DNA of 64,000 bases from an uncultured Coriobacteriaceae bacterium (GCA_902778135.1 CACYWP010000012.1:29391-93390), one strand, 5' to 3'; numbered from the stretch's first letter, positions 20,914-30,059 are shown. Notes: generated by a model not told the origin, from the sequence alone. Numbers and translations: made by a program.

Positions 20914-20951
20914 CGGGATGCGTGCGCCATACGTGGCGTGCGCACTCCCGA
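20914..20951 (+). promoter_or_regulatory. Leader hairpin, copy 1
   Basis: TTCGGGATGCGTGCGCCA pairs with TGGCGTGCGCACTCCCGA. The same sequence, with changes that mostly keep pairing, recurs at 21524-21562 before another small gene. Both end about 22-23 bases before an ATG. Confidence 0.55.
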
Positions 20952-20973
20952 GCGAAGAGAAAGTGTATGTGTC

Positions 20974-21441
20974 ATGCAGGATATCGATGTGTTGGCTAGG
21001 TCTGAAAGAACATGCCTTATGCCGGATAAGAACGTGTTGGCTGAGGCCAGGTGCCTTTTGCCAAACATGAAGACTCTGGTTATTACCAATGAGTTACTGG
21101 CGAACCCACGATCCGAGGACGAGTCGAAGACCGAATGGGTCTATGAGCTGATATGGCTCTGGAGCAAGCGTTTCGAGGTCGGTGATGCTACGGACTCGGA
21201 ACTCGCATGGCTCTCGGTAATGGACCGTCTGATTAGTGTTTCGACAGAGTGCCATGTTAGCGAGGACTGCCCAATCTTCGCCGCCTGCGACGAAGATTGG
21301 GGCCGGATCATCAAGGACCATGCCGACGAGCTCATTTCGACGGCATGCAAGCTGGCTTCGGGTCAAGATCCCGCAATCGAATGCGGGTACCCGTTCGCGT
21401 ATAGAAGCGTTCTCGCCATGGCCGAGCAGATGCTCTCGTAG
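20974..21441 (+). CDS. Hypothetical protein
   Basis: 155 residues from ATG 20974, with only a weak GAGAAAG upstream. The N-terminus contains a short internal repeat (MQDIDVLARSERTCLM / MPDKNVLAEARCLL). Otherwise helical with Trp/Leu-rich segments. No family recognised. Confidence 0.5.
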   Translation: MQDIDVLARSERTCLMPDKNVLAEARCLLPNMKTLVITNELLANPRSEDESKTEWVYELIWLWSKRFEVGDATDSELAWLSVMDRLISVSTECHVSEDCPIFAACDEDWGRIIKDHADELISTACKLASGQDPAIECGYPFAYRSVLAMAEQMLS

Positions 21442-21523
21442 CACGCTCCGGCAGGAATCGTTCCGCCGCAGTCGCTCCGTGACAGGATGTCAGCTGCGAC
21501 GACCGTGTAGTAATTAATGGTTT

Positions 21524-21562
21524 TCGGGGTGCGTGCGCCATGGGTGGCGCGCGCACGCCCGA
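21524..21562 (+). promoter_or_regulatory. Leader hairpin, copy 2
   Basis: TCGGGGTGCGTGCGCCA pairs with TGGCGCGCGCACGCCCGA, including one G-T pair. Homologous to 20914-20951. Confidence 0.55.
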
Positions 21563-21583
21563 ACGTATGGAAAGGTATTCCTT

Positions 21584-21883
21584 ATGCGCAAGATTATCAA
21601 CGGCAAGACGTACGACACTGAGACCGCCAAGGAGGTAGCCATCTTGATACGTTCGTGCGAACGTGACTACTTCGAGGAGACGCTCTTCTTGAAGAGGACT
21701 GGTGAGTTCTTCCTGTACGGCGAGCCCGGACCCCTTCATATCTGGTTGGGCGATCAGGCATATGCCATGGCACCCTATGGCCGGGGCATCACACCACTCA
21801 CCGTGGAAGAGGCCAGCAAATGGGCTGAGGAAGGCATGATGCCCAAGGCGCGCGAAGCACTTTTCGGAAAGGTCGAGGAGTAG
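21584..21883 (+). CDS. Small conserved mobile-element protein (KIINGKTYDTETA family)
   Basis: 99 residues, ATG 21584 after GGAAAGG. The N-terminus RKIINGKTYDTETAKEVA, the middle ETLFLKRTGEFFLYGEPGP and the end PLTVEEASKWAEE match a family of small proteins I associate with integrative elements of Firmicutes and Coriobacteria; the function is unknown. Followed by a good terminator, so this ends the plus-strand series. Confidence 0.65.
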   Translation: MRKIINGKTYDTETAKEVAILIRSCERDYFEETLFLKRTGEFFLYGEPGPLHIWLGDQAYAMAPYGRGITPLTVEEASKWAEEGMMPKAREALFGKVEE

Positions 21884-21933
21884 TACCGATTGCTTCCGCA
21901 TGACAGCGGCCTTGGGAAGAAGGCGCTGCCCGA

Positions 21934-21964
21934 GGGGGACCTGGCATGGTGCCAGGTCCCCCTT
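21934..21964 (+). terminator. Terminator after the small-gene series
   Basis: GGGGGACCTGGC (21934-21945), 5-nt loop, perfect complement 21951-21962, then TT. Confidence 0.6.
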
Positions 21965-22082
21965 ACACTCTGAAGGTTCGAATACGGAACAGTAATCCTA
22001 ATCGAGCGAAACGGAGAGGGCGATTCTCCGCCAGGCGATCAAGCGGAGCGTCAAACGGGGTGCGAAGCGTCGTGGACAGAAA

Positions 22083-22120
22083 GGGGGCATCCAGCACATG
22101 AGAATGTGCCGGGTGCCCCC
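22083..22120. terminator. Terminator of the ArdA operon (minus strand)
   Basis: Nested stem GGGGGCA...GCACAT gaga ATGTGC...TGCCCCC. On the minus strand it is followed by TTTCTG, and it lies just past the stop of the 22175 gene. Confidence 0.6.
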
Positions 22121-22174
22121 TATTCGCTTGGACCACGCGGCTCCGCAGAGCGTGGGTCAACAGAGATGGTCGAA

Positions 22175-23152
22175 CTAGATGAGCGAGTCGGCAATGGCTT
22201 TGTTGAGCACGCCACCTGCGACGTCGTCCCAGGTCTCGAGGCTTGCGAGCCAGATGATGAATCGGTCATGGATGAACCAGTCGACGCCTCCGATGCGGGC
22301 TCTCTTGAAGCCCGGCACAATCTCCGGGTCAATTCCGGGATGGAACATGTCGGGCGCCGGCATGACGTAGGGCTGCGTTCCTGTGGCGTCGAAGAGCCCG
22401 TTGCATGCGATGCGGAAGTGCTTCCAGTCCGAGTCGAAGTCGTCACGATGGTCGCGAAAGCACTTCACGAAGGCCTCGTCGAATGCGTGGTTCACCTCGG
22501 TGGGCTTCCCATCCCTGTCGTAGCGCACGAGCTCGTCACGGCTCAGGACGCCCGCATAGCGTCTGTTGCCGTCGTCGTCATTGTCGTCATGACGCCAGTG
22601 CATGACGTCCGGCATCTCGGTACCATACTTTGATAGCGCTACAAGCGCAACCTGCGAAGGTTGCATGTAGCGGTTGTCGAGCCAGAGCTCACCCGCCTCC
22701 TCGGCACGAGCCTTCTCGCGGGCGTAGGCGCCATCGCTCATGCGCCCCATGCGCGAGTCGGGCTTGAGGTGGCTGTTTTCGTCCATGTTGTCCTTGAACT
22801 CATCGTTGAACGCCTTCGCGGGGTGCTGCAGAGGCTCGATGCTCGTGCCACCACTGGTGAGGTAGGCGAGAAGACAGAACACCATACGCTCGCTTGTGTT
22901 GGGGAACCAATCGCATACGGTTGGGTGGTCGGTGTAGAGATCGATCCGGCCATTCTCGGCGCCAGGCGTGGCGCGATTGTAAAGGTTGTCAAGCTCGACG
23001 ACGAGGTCGTCTGGGATGGGTTCGGCGCAGCGTTTGGCGATGATGTCACGCGTGCGCTTCTCGACGTCGCGAAGACCGCCTGCGCGGAATGCCTCGACGA
23101 GCGCGAGACGCAGGCAGGCGACATGCTCGATTTGGCGAGGGTCAGGGCACAT
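22175..23152 (-). CDS. Hypothetical protein, last gene of the ArdA operon
   Basis: 325 residues. Start ATG 23152 (MCPDPRQIEHV) chosen because AAAGGAG lies five bases upstream; in-frame ATGs further up lack such a site. Acidic, with a DDNDDDGN patch near the middle. No family recognised. It lies 49 bp after ardA on the same strand and ends at a terminator. Confidence 0.6.
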   Translation of the reverse strand: MCPDPRQIEHVACLRLALVEAFRAGGLRDVEKRTRDIIAKRCAEPIPDDLVVELDNLYNRATPGAENGRIDLYTDHPTVCDWFPNTSERMVFCLLAYLTSGGTSIEPLQHPAKAFNDEFKDNMDENSHLKPDSRMGRMSDGAYAREKARAEEAGELWLDNRYMQPSQVALVALSKYGTEMPDVMHWRHDDNDDDGNRRYAGVLSRDELVRYDRDGKPTEVNHAFDEAFVKCFRDHRDDFDSDWKHFRIACNGLFDATGTQPYVMPAPDMFHPGIDPEIVPGFKRARIGGVDWFIHDRFIIWLASLETWDDVAGGVLNKAIADSLI

Positions 23153-23201
23153 AGGGGCTCCTTTCATGAGTATGTACGTGTACGGCCTACGCGAGGGCGG
23201 G

Positions 23202-23843
23202 CTATTCAGAGCCGACATGCCACGGCATCATCTGCTCGATGTCGTCCCACGAGTAGCGGTTCTGGTCGGGGAAGTCTTGGCATAGATCGACATAGCCGTC
23301 ATCGCCGAGGGCGACGTTCGCGGACCATGCACGACCGAAGTCCTCAAGGTCGAAGTAGTCCGACACGCCATTCGCGCCGAGTGCATCCCACCATGAGGTC
23401 CCTTGTGCCAACTGGTAGCCGTATTTCTCCTCGGGCGAGTCGTTGGCGCAAAAATCAGGCACGTCATAGACGTAGTACGGAAGCCGATCTGCCTCTATCA
23501 GCCAATTGGCGATGCCTAGGATGTCGTCAGGTTCCTCGCCGGACGTCTCGATGAATGCGGTCAGCGTCTCGCACTCAAGCGGAAGCATGTCCATCAGCTG
23601 CGCGAGCATATTGAGGTGTTCGAGAGGTGTGTGCTCGTTGAGGATCGTGCCAAAGTCAAGGCCCAGAATCGGCAGCTCGTAGTCACTTATATATATCTCT
23701 TCTCTGGTTGGATCCCAGAGACGATGCTTGATGAGCCATGGCTTGATCGTTGCCGGGTCAACGGGAAGGTCGATCCATGTGTCATGGATCTCGCCTTCGA
23801 GATACCAGCCATACGAACCCACGCAAACCGACATGGTCGACAT
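23202..23843 (-). CDS. ardA: ArdA-type antirestriction protein
   Basis: 213 residues. ArdA proteins mimic DNA with a chain of acidic residues and block type I restriction enzymes, protecting DNA on entry. Visible features: N-terminal VGSYGWYLEGEIHDTWIDLP, YISDYE in the first third, strongly acidic overall, and the C-terminal WDALGANGVSDYFDLEDFGRAW, close to the DYFDYEAFGR signature. It is about 40 residues longer than the plasmid archetypes. Start ATG 23843; its ribosome-binding site GAGAAAGG lies inside the end of the previous gene. Operon with 24447, 23848 and 22175, close to the candidate oriT, so it would lie in the leading region. Confidence 0.75.
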   Translation of the reverse strand: MSTMSVCVGSYGWYLEGEIHDTWIDLPVDPATIKPWLIKHRLWDPTREEIYISDYELPILGLDFGTILNEHTPLEHLNMLAQLMDMLPLECETLTAFIETSGEEPDDILGIANWLIEADRLPYYVYDVPDFCANDSPEEKYGYQLAQGTSWWDALGANGVSDYFDLEDFGRAWSANVALGDDGYVDLCQDFPDQNRYSWDDIEQMMPWHVGSE

Positions 23844-23847
23844 GCAT

Positions 23848-24450
23848 TCAGCCTTTCTCTCGATCTTCCCACTCCTGGATGACTTCGGCGAGGTTTTCGA
23901 GGAAGACGCTGTAGCTCATCTCATCACAGTCCCAGAACTCTTCTCGCGAACCATCGGGCCAGACGAGTCCATAGACGCAGTCCTCTTCGCCATAGAGTTC
24001 TGCCCTTGGGTCACAGGCGAGGGAGATGATGCGATGCCACGCGTCACTTCCAGAGACGCTGTCGGTACAGACTTCCTCTTCGTTCTCTGCAAACGAGACT
24101 GCTTGAATCAACGCATCTGTGCCGAGCCTCCAATCGCACATCGTGAAGTTGCGATGCCTCTCTGTGAGCTCTTGCCTATATGGCACGGCAACAGGGATGG
24201 CGCGAAGCTCCGCGGGCTCTGGCGTGACGAAGCCTGTGACCTCATGGTGTTGGTTGGTGAGCGGCGTCATGTCCTCGCCCTCGAGGAAGAGTTCGCTGGC
24301 AGCTTCTAGATATGCGACAGCGTCGACACCGCTGAGCCAGGCGATCTCGACGCGGCGCGACGCTGGGCGGTAATCAGCGACGGCAATGGTGCGAGATTCA
24401 GGCCAGGACGGAAGCATGATTGCGCCGGACCCGACGCGGTAGATGCTCAT
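23848..24450 (-). CDS. Hypothetical acidic protein in the ArdA operon
   Basis: 200 residues from ATG 24450 (MSIYRVGSGAIML), overlapping the previous stop as ATGA. Acidic C-terminal half (GLVWPDGSREEFWDCDEMS). It begins, like ArdA, with a short beta-rich segment but has no recognised family. Could be another antirestriction or DNA-mimic protein; that is guesswork from charge and context. Confidence 0.55.
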   Translation of the reverse strand: MSIYRVGSGAIMLPSWPESRTIAVADYRPASRRVEIAWLSGVDAVAYLEAASELFLEGEDMTPLTNQHHEVTGFVTPEPAELRAIPVAVPYRQELTERHRNFTMCDWRLGTDALIQAVSFAENEEEVCTDSVSGSDAWHRIISLACDPRAELYGEEDCVYGLVWPDGSREEFWDCDEMSYSVFLENLAEVIQEWEDREKG

Positions 24451-25007
24451 AGCGGCACGTCCTCGTCTTCGGTCCATTCCTCGGGCCAGTCCTCGAGCAT
24501 CTCCGTAACCCACTCAGGGTCAGGCCGCGTAGATATGAACTCGGGCAGGTTGACGTGCGCAATGTTGTGATGCTCGACGATGCGGATGCGCTCCGGCGTC
24601 AAGATGACGTCGACGATGACGCCTTCGATATGCTCAGGATCCTTGTGCAGCGAGAAGACGAACGGGTCGTCGTTGGCGAACTCCGTCACGATCTGCTTGA
24701 GACGTGCGACGAGATTGCTGTCGAGCGATGGGTCGTGCCGTGCCGCGACGAGCGCCGCGTCACCGTCGTTTTCGGCGTCGTAGGTGCGCACGATGACGAG
24801 CAGGATCTCTTCGTGACTCTGCGCGATGAAGTCGAGCTCTTGTGCATGTGGGTTGGACCATTCGCTTAGGTCGAGCGGTTCGAAGTATCTAATGATGAGC
24901 GAATCAGCGACCAGGAGCCGTGCGCGCTTTCGGTCGAGCTTCTGTGCGTCGCTGTCGTGAATGGTGAGCACGTCATGGCTCACGATGCTGAGGACTGCGT
25001 CGCTCAT
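24447..25007 (-). CDS. Hypothetical acidic protein, first gene of the ArdA operon
   Basis: 186 residues from ATG 25007 (MSDAVLSIVSHDV), with GGAG seven bases upstream. Ends in an acidic EEWTEDEDVPL. No family recognised. The promoter should lie in the hairpin-rich region 25008-26273. Confidence 0.55.
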   Translation of the reverse strand: MSDAVLSIVSHDVLTIHDSDAQKLDRKRARLLVADSLIIRYFEPLDLSEWSNPHAQELDFIAQSHEEILLVIVRTYDAENDGDAALVAARHDPSLDSNLVARLKQIVTEFANDDPFVFSLHKDPEHIEGVIVDVILTPERIRIVEHHNIAHVNLPEFISTRPDPEWVTEMLEDWPEEWTEDEDVPL

Positions 25008-26273
25008 AGGCGGACTCCAATCTGTGACGGATTGGGAATGCTTGCACAAGGCATCCCTGTCTGCGCCATGCTGTTTTCAGCGTGGCGCACGACCTGCTTT
25101 GAGATGGGGATGCCAGGTTTTTCAATGCCTTCGTGCAAGTGGAGGGACCTTACATAGTCCCGTAACGCAGCGCGGGGTGTTGGAAAACCGCGAGTGCGTG
25201 ATGGCTGAAAAGACGCTACAGTGGCGAATTCTGACATCACGCTTTCGGCGCGAAAGTGGCAGAACCGCGTGCGGTTCGTTGTCACGTCGCGACGTTTTCC
25301 GCGTGCGGGAATGCTTGCATTCATCGTGACGCGGTTGCAAGAAACAGACACTAGATGCAAGCATGGCTTGCTTCGTTTGTGGCGATTCTTGCATCGACGG
25401 ACTGCGCGAACGAGAGGCAAAACTAGGTACAAGTTTTGTCACGAAGTACGGCGCAGGACGGAGCGGACGAGTCGCAGGAATGCTCACGCGGAGCGTGGCC
25501 AAACTGTGCGACGAGTCGATGCGCGAGCGAAACCAGATGACACACATGGAGCATAAGCGGGATGTGTGTCTGAGGGTGGAACGAGCGTTAGCCGGAGGAT
25601 CCAAGGGGCGCGCAGCGGGCCCCTGGCAAGTGTTACGCTGAATAGTCACGAGGCGCAGCCCGTGTACGTATTCCGCGTCTACTTGCTTTATTTCTTGAGG
25701 CAGCATCGTGCCGGGACAGGACACGCACCCGCGACAAGTGGCTCTACCACTTTTGGGGGCGGATCCTGGCGTGGCCGAGGGCGGTATCGGCACCTTGTGA
25801 GTGGCGATGCCGAGCGGAGCGGACGTGTGCGAAATGGCCGTTTCGTGGCTGTGCCACGAAGGCCATGGAGCACACGGCAGCGAAGCGTCCCGAAGAGATG
25901 TTGCCCGATCCTCTTCGGTATTCCGAAGAGGACAATGCCCTTAACCTCCGGCGGGGTGAGCGTGCTCGCCCCGACGTGCAATCGTGCCTTGGCAAGACGT
26001 CCGTTTGCTTCGCTTTGTGCCTTTGGATTCTTGCGTCACGTGTCGTGACTCACGCTCTGAACTGCGTCGATATGGATGCTTTTGCTTGTGTTCGCGGCAC
26101 CTTTAAGTGATGCGCGGTATGTGTCGTACTTCGCTTGCATGCGCAAGCGCGATGTGCAACGATTTTGCTGTGCGGATGCTGTTCGTCAGCATCGCACCAT
26201 CGCTACCGAGGCGGGACTGGCGACCCCCACAGCCTACGACATCAATCGTTGCGCGTGTGGGAGGTGCCGCGCC
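25008..26273. other. 1.27-kb non-coding region with many inverted repeats; candidate oriT
   Basis: Between the divergent ardA operon and mobC. No credible gene. Inverted repeats: 25062-25089 (12 bp), 25262-25277, a perfect 12-bp palindrome 25284-25295, 25601-25625, 25735-25755 (CAAGTGG/CCACTTTTG), 25834-25866, 25909-25932 (10 bp perfect) and 25953-25972. An ATCCTG, the core of the RP4-type nick site YATCCTGY, follows the 25735 repeat at 25763-25768. Location directly upstream of mobC and the relaxase gene fits oriT; the exact nick is not determinable by eye. Confidence 0.5.
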
Positions 26274-26798
26274 ATGGGTGAGCCAAGAAGCAATCAAAAG
26301 AAGACGGACGCGACCATTCCGCAGATTCCTGCGGAGGTCGTGGCCGGATTCTTGGGTGGTGAGAACGAGCGCAAGAGCCAGCGCTTCGAGGTGCGCCTGA
26401 GCGAGAGCCAGGTCGCGGCGCTGACCTACATATCGAGTCAGTTCGGCATCACGCCGAGCGAAGTCTTGCGCCGCGCAACCTTCGCGCCGGAGCGCTTGAG
26501 TCAGATGGTCACGAGGCGCGAGTGGGAGCTTGCCGGTGACTATGTCGCGTACCGCAATGCCGTCATCGACCTGAAGGCGGAACTTGTCGAGGTTCACCGT
26601 CAGATCGCAAAGCTCGGTGTGAACGTGAACCAAATAGCACGGCGTCTTAATGTCGGCGGCGACGGTATGACCAAGCTTGAGATGCAAAGCATCAAGATCG
26701 ACTTCGATTACATCCGTGACCGTTGTGACAAGCTCAACGCCAAAGCTGACCGTCTGCTCGAGAACTACGAGTCCTTGCTTCCGTTTGAGAGTGAGTAG
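26274..26798 (+). CDS. mobC: MobC-like relaxosome accessory protein
   Basis: 174 residues from ATG 26274, with GGGAGG upstream. A basic N-terminal tail, a ribbon-helix-helix-like segment (RFEVRLSESQVAALTYISS), and the C-terminal signature AKLGVNVNQIARRLN typical of MobC. These proteins bind oriT and help the relaxase melt and nick it. Directly followed, two bases later, by the relaxase gene. Confidence 0.8.
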   Translation: MGEPRSNQKKTDATIPQIPAEVVAGFLGGENERKSQRFEVRLSESQVAALTYISSQFGITPSEVLRRATFAPERLSQMVTRREWELAGDYVAYRNAVIDLKAELVEVHRQIAKLGVNVNQIARRLNVGGDGMTKLEMQSIKIDFDYIRDRCDKLNAKADRLLENYESLLPFESE

Positions 26799-26800
26799 TC

Positions 26801-28639
26801 ATGCCGACCACCTACGTCGAACCGCTGCCACATCTGCGCGGACGACTTAATTATGTGGTGTACGGTTCCGGCCCAGAGGGCACCAAGAACCGTCGCGAGC
26901 ACAACGCAGTGCGTCCCCTTGCGCAGTGGTGTAGCTTCGCAGACATAGAGACCATGGGTACTTATGCGCGCCGGGTTCGTGAGCGCTCTGGCAATCGCCG
27001 ATATGAGGGCCATGAGATAAGGGTCAGCTGGAGCATCAATGAGCTGAACCCAGAAAGCGAGGAGGACGTCCTTCGTGCGATGGAGTTTGGCCACGCGCTC
27101 GTCGCCGAGTTGTTTCCCGAGAGCCCGTATTCGATCGTCGCGCATGGCGACGGCGTCGGCGGCTGCTTGCATCTGCACATCGACATAGTCAACGTCACCG
27201 ACACGACCACATGCCGTGCGATCCGTGGCTTCGGTCGCACCAACTGGCAGATACGGGCGATCACGGACGTGCTCTGTCGCGAGCGTCAGATGCGCGTCGT
27301 GCGTCCCGCGCAGCATGCGAGCGAGTGGGCCGAGCGTGCGCAGGAGCTTGAGTCGAAGATAGACGCGACGATGGAACAGCTGGGCGATGGCGACAGGTGG
27401 ACGCACTCGCTTCGCGACAATGTAGTCGCGCTAAGAATCGGCACCATCATAGACCGTGTCATCACGCGCCATGCAAAAGAGATTCATAGCGTCGAGGACC
27501 TGGAGCGACACCTTCGGGGATACGGCGTTGGCATCAAGCGCAAGGCGCTCGCCGACGGCAGTGAGGGCTGGACCTACACATCTGAAGTCGAACTTGAGGG
27601 CAAGTCACGCGTGAGGCGGTGCAAGGCTTCGAAGATTCTGGCAGGCTATGCCGCCAATCGCATCATGGACACTGTTACTGAAGAGCGTGAACGCCAGGAG
27701 CAAGCCGAGCGCGAGCGCATCGAGGCGCAACAGGCCGAGGAGCAGGCGAGGCAGGAGGCTGCCGAGAGGTGGCGTGCCGAGCGTGCGCGACGGAAGGCCG
27801 AGCAAAGGGGGCGGGCGGAGGCGGCGCGTCTCGAGCGTGAGCGTCAGGAAGAGGAGAGACGACTCAAGGCCGAACGGGATGCACGTGATACGGACTTGCG
27901 CGAGCGGAGGCTGCGGGAGATTCGCGAGGATCGTGAGCGCGAGCAGCGGTCGATGCTCGATGCCATGGGCGACCGCGCACAGGCACGTGATCGCGACCTG
28001 AGCCGTGCGGTGCGCGTCGACTATTCGCGCGACGGCAACGACGGACGCGTGGCGGTCAACGCTGCCATGATCGGCGCTCTTGAGAGCCCTTGGAGCATCG
28101 TCGTGAAGAACGACACCGTCAGGACCTATGCCGATGCCGCTCTGGCCGAGATGTCGCGCCATGGGAGCCCGACGCTTCGTCGTGAGCTGCAATCGTGGCG
28201 CGACGGTTCAGACGACGAGCTCATGTGCGGCACGCCCGCCAGGCGCGTGGCTGACGCGCTCGGCGAGCAGATGCGGCTTGGAGTGCGCGGCAGGTGGGAA
28301 GACGAGATGCCGATGGACAAATATGCCGGCTTTGCCTGCGGCTTCAGGTTGGCGATGGAGGCGAGCAAGCGAGATGGCGTCGCAAGTGCCATGTCTGTGA
28401 TCTGTGGCATGTACGCGCTTGCATGCGAGCAGGTGGAGGGAGTGCGAACGAGGATTCGCGACCGTGCCAGGCAGGTCCTGACGCAGCTTGGCGTGATGCC
28501 GAAGGCGCGTCAGGGGGAGATGTCGCAGGCACGTGCGCAGGCATATGAGCCATGGGTCGAGGGAGGTTCGGGTGGATTGTCCCGTAAGAACGAATCGGAA
28601 TATGGAGGACATCAATGGAAGGGAGAGCTGACGCGATGA
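26801..28639 (+). CDS. MOBP-type relaxase
   Basis: Nicks oriT and pilots the strand during conjugative transfer. 612 residues. N-terminal NYVVYGSG (candidate catalytic-tyrosine region), then GHEIRVSWSINE, AHGDG and the metal-binding HLHID (H124, H126, D128), as in PF03432 relaxases. A long Arg/Glu-rich coiled coil covers about 285-395. The C-terminal ~180 residues form a separate domain that resembles the protein of the next gene. ATG 26801 follows mobC closely. The 3' end overlaps the next gene by 25 bp. Confidence 0.8.
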   Translation: MPTTYVEPLPHLRGRLNYVVYGSGPEGTKNRREHNAVRPLAQWCSFADIETMGTYARRVRERSGNRRYEGHEIRVSWSINELNPESEEDVLRAMEFGHALVAELFPESPYSIVAHGDGVGGCLHLHIDIVNVTDTTTCRAIRGFGRTNWQIRAITDVLCRERQMRVVRPAQHASEWAERAQELESKIDATMEQLGDGDRWTHSLRDNVVALRIGTIIDRVITRHAKEIHSVEDLERHLRGYGVGIKRKALADGSEGWTYTSEVELEGKSRVRRCKASKILAGYAANRIMDTVTEERERQEQAERERIEAQQAEEQARQEAAERWRAERARRKAEQRGRAEAARLERERQEEERRLKAERDARDTDLRERRLREIREDREREQRSMLDAMGDRAQARDRDLSRAVRVDYSRDGNDGRVAVNAAMIGALESPWSIVVKNDTVRTYADAALAEMSRHGSPTLRRELQSWRDGSDDELMCGTPARRVADALGEQMRLGVRGRWEDEMPMDKYAGFACGFRLAMEASKRDGVASAMSVICGMYALACEQVEGVRTRIRDRARQVLTQLGVMPKARQGEMSQARAQAYEPWVEGGSGGLSRKNESEYGGHQWKGELTR

Positions 28640-29346
28640 GGGACGGCGGTATTGTGCTGAGCGAGGAGTCAATCCTCAAGTATTTGGAAGGCGTGGGAGG
28701 CATCGGAAAGGAGGCCGACACGTTCCGACCAGACAAGACTGAGTCGGACATGCAAGACGGTGAATCCAGGCGAATCTCGGCAAGGAGCGCGGCGAGCGTG
28801 CAAAGGCAAGGCAATCGCGGAAACTATGCCGTGTGCGTTGGGAGGTGTGGCGATACGATCTGGAAGGCGACGATACGACCGGACGACATCGAGTCGTATG
28901 CGCTTGCCGCCCTTGATGTTCTACCGGACCATGCGGGTGACGATTTGCGCGCCGAACTCAGGTGGCTGGCAAGAGCAAGGGCCAACATGAGCGTCCACAC
29001 TGTGGTTGCAAAACGCTTGGCAACGATCCTGCGGGACGCCTGCAAGGCGGGCTTGGACGGCGAATGGACGGACGAGGTGCCTGACGACAGCGAGCGGTTC
29101 TTTGTGGCTGCGTTCAAGGCTGCGGCGAGAAGGGATGGAATCGTCCGCGTCACTGGCGAGTCAATCGTGCTGCGGATGATGGCGACGGATTGGGATGAGG
29201 GGCACGGTGGCAAGACGAGCACGGAGGAGAAGGCCCTCGTTGCGTTGAGGGAGGCGGGACTCTTGCTCGAACGCAGCTCTGACGAGGATATGTATATGCA
29301 AATGGTTTCCATGTTGCCCGGCTTTGCCGATGGGCACGATTCGTAG
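28615..29346 (+). CDS. Hypothetical protein resembling the relaxase C-terminal domain
   Basis: 243 residues, ATG 28615 preceded by GGAGG at ideal spacing. Residues about 95-190 align with the relaxase C-terminus: SYALAALDVLPDH with TYADAALAEMSRH, LRAELRWL with LRRELQSW, and LDGEWTDEVP...AAFKAAARRDG with VRGRWEDEMP...FRLAMEASKRDG. This suggests duplication of an accessory domain. Transcribed with mobC and the relaxase and ended by a strong terminator. Possibly a partner or regulator of the relaxase. Confidence 0.6.
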   Translation: MEGRADAMRDGGIVLSEESILKYLEGVGGIGKEADTFRPDKTESDMQDGESRRISARSAASVQRQGNRGNYAVCVGRCGDTIWKATIRPDDIESYALAALDVLPDHAGDDLRAELRWLARARANMSVHTVVAKRLATILRDACKAGLDGEWTDEVPDDSERFFVAAFKAAARRDGIVRVTGESIVLRMMATDWDEGHGGKTSTEEKALVALREAGLLLERSSDEDMYMQMVSMLPGFADGHDS

Positions 29347-29367
29347 GGGAGCGCTTGAGAAAAAGGC

Positions 29368-29408
29368 AAAGGCGTCATGCCCCCACATGGGGAGGGCATG
29401 ACGCCTTT
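29368..29408 (+). terminator. Terminator of the mob operon
   Basis: 15-bp perfect stem (29368-29382 with 29394-29408), starting AAAGGCGTCATGCCC and ending in GCCTTTGTG. The A-tract on one side and T-tract on the other let it work in both directions. The rest of the gap to 29596 shows no gene. Confidence 0.7.
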
Positions 29409-29596
29409 GTGCGTCCACGGCTAAGCATGGGAGATCGCCGTCGCGGGTTTTTTGCCAATGGGTTCCACTGGCAGGCAATGGCGAGCGATTGTCGCTTCCG
29501 TCTGCGTCGAGCAATGCGTGCAGGCGCTCAGGAACGCCCCTGAGCCTGCTCTCCGTAGCATGGGGTCATTGCGAGGGCGTGGCGTCACCACGCAAT

Positions 29597-29974
29597 CTAG
29601 CTCTGGCGCGCCTTGAGCCGTGCCTCGGTCACGCTCTTGGGCTCGAGCAGGTCGACACCGGTGATACGCAGCGTGATGTCGAAGTGCCGCTGGCCAGCCT
29701 TGTCGACGTAGTTGTCGTTGCGCAATTCGTAGCTCACGCTCACGAGGTCGCCCTCGTGCATCATCGAGTAGACGTCGCCCTTGGCGTCGGCGGGGACGAA
29801 GCCAGTGAGGTCGACGAACTGCGCGCCGGTCTCGCCGTCGGCGCCCTTGAAGCTGTCGCGCAGCGCGAGGTTGACCACGACCTTCTTGCTGCCGTCCTTG
29901 TTTTCGAACGTGGTCGGATCCTTGGTGAGGCGTCCCGTGGCGAATCCGTGGTTGCGTGCGTTGATGGTTGGCAT
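29597..29974 (-). CDS. ssb: Single-stranded DNA-binding protein (SSB-like OB fold)
   Basis: 125 residues from ATG 29974 (MPTINARNHGFATGRLTKDP), GAAAGGA upstream. The N-terminal GRLTKDPTTFENKDGSKKVVVNLAL and FVDLTGFVP pattern is SSB-like, but the acidic C-terminal tip that recruits partners is missing (ends EARLKARQS). Last gene of the long minus-strand operon that also encodes DprA. It would coat incoming single strands. Confidence 0.7.
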   Translation of the reverse strand: MPTINARNHGFATGRLTKDPTTFENKDGSKKVVVNLALRDSFKGADGETGAQFVDLTGFVPADAKGDVYSMMHEGDLVSVSYELRNDNYVDKAGQRHFDITLRITGVDLLEPKSVTEARLKARQS

Positions 29975-30059
29975 TGTCGGGTGTCCTTTCACGTGATGGT
30001 ATATGGCCCATCCTGAGACTGTGATGCAGGACACGAGATGTGCCCTGCATGGGTTTGGC

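Noticed and set aside
25707..25749. Minus-strand sequence resembling a tRNA D-arm (GTGGTAGAGCCAC) followed directly by a T-arm-like GCGGGTGCGTGTCCTG and CCCGGCAC
   Set aside because: The anticodon arm and matching 5' acceptor are missing, and the T-loop lacks the invariant T55 and A58. It may be a decayed tRNA fragment or chance, so it is not annotated as a tRNA.
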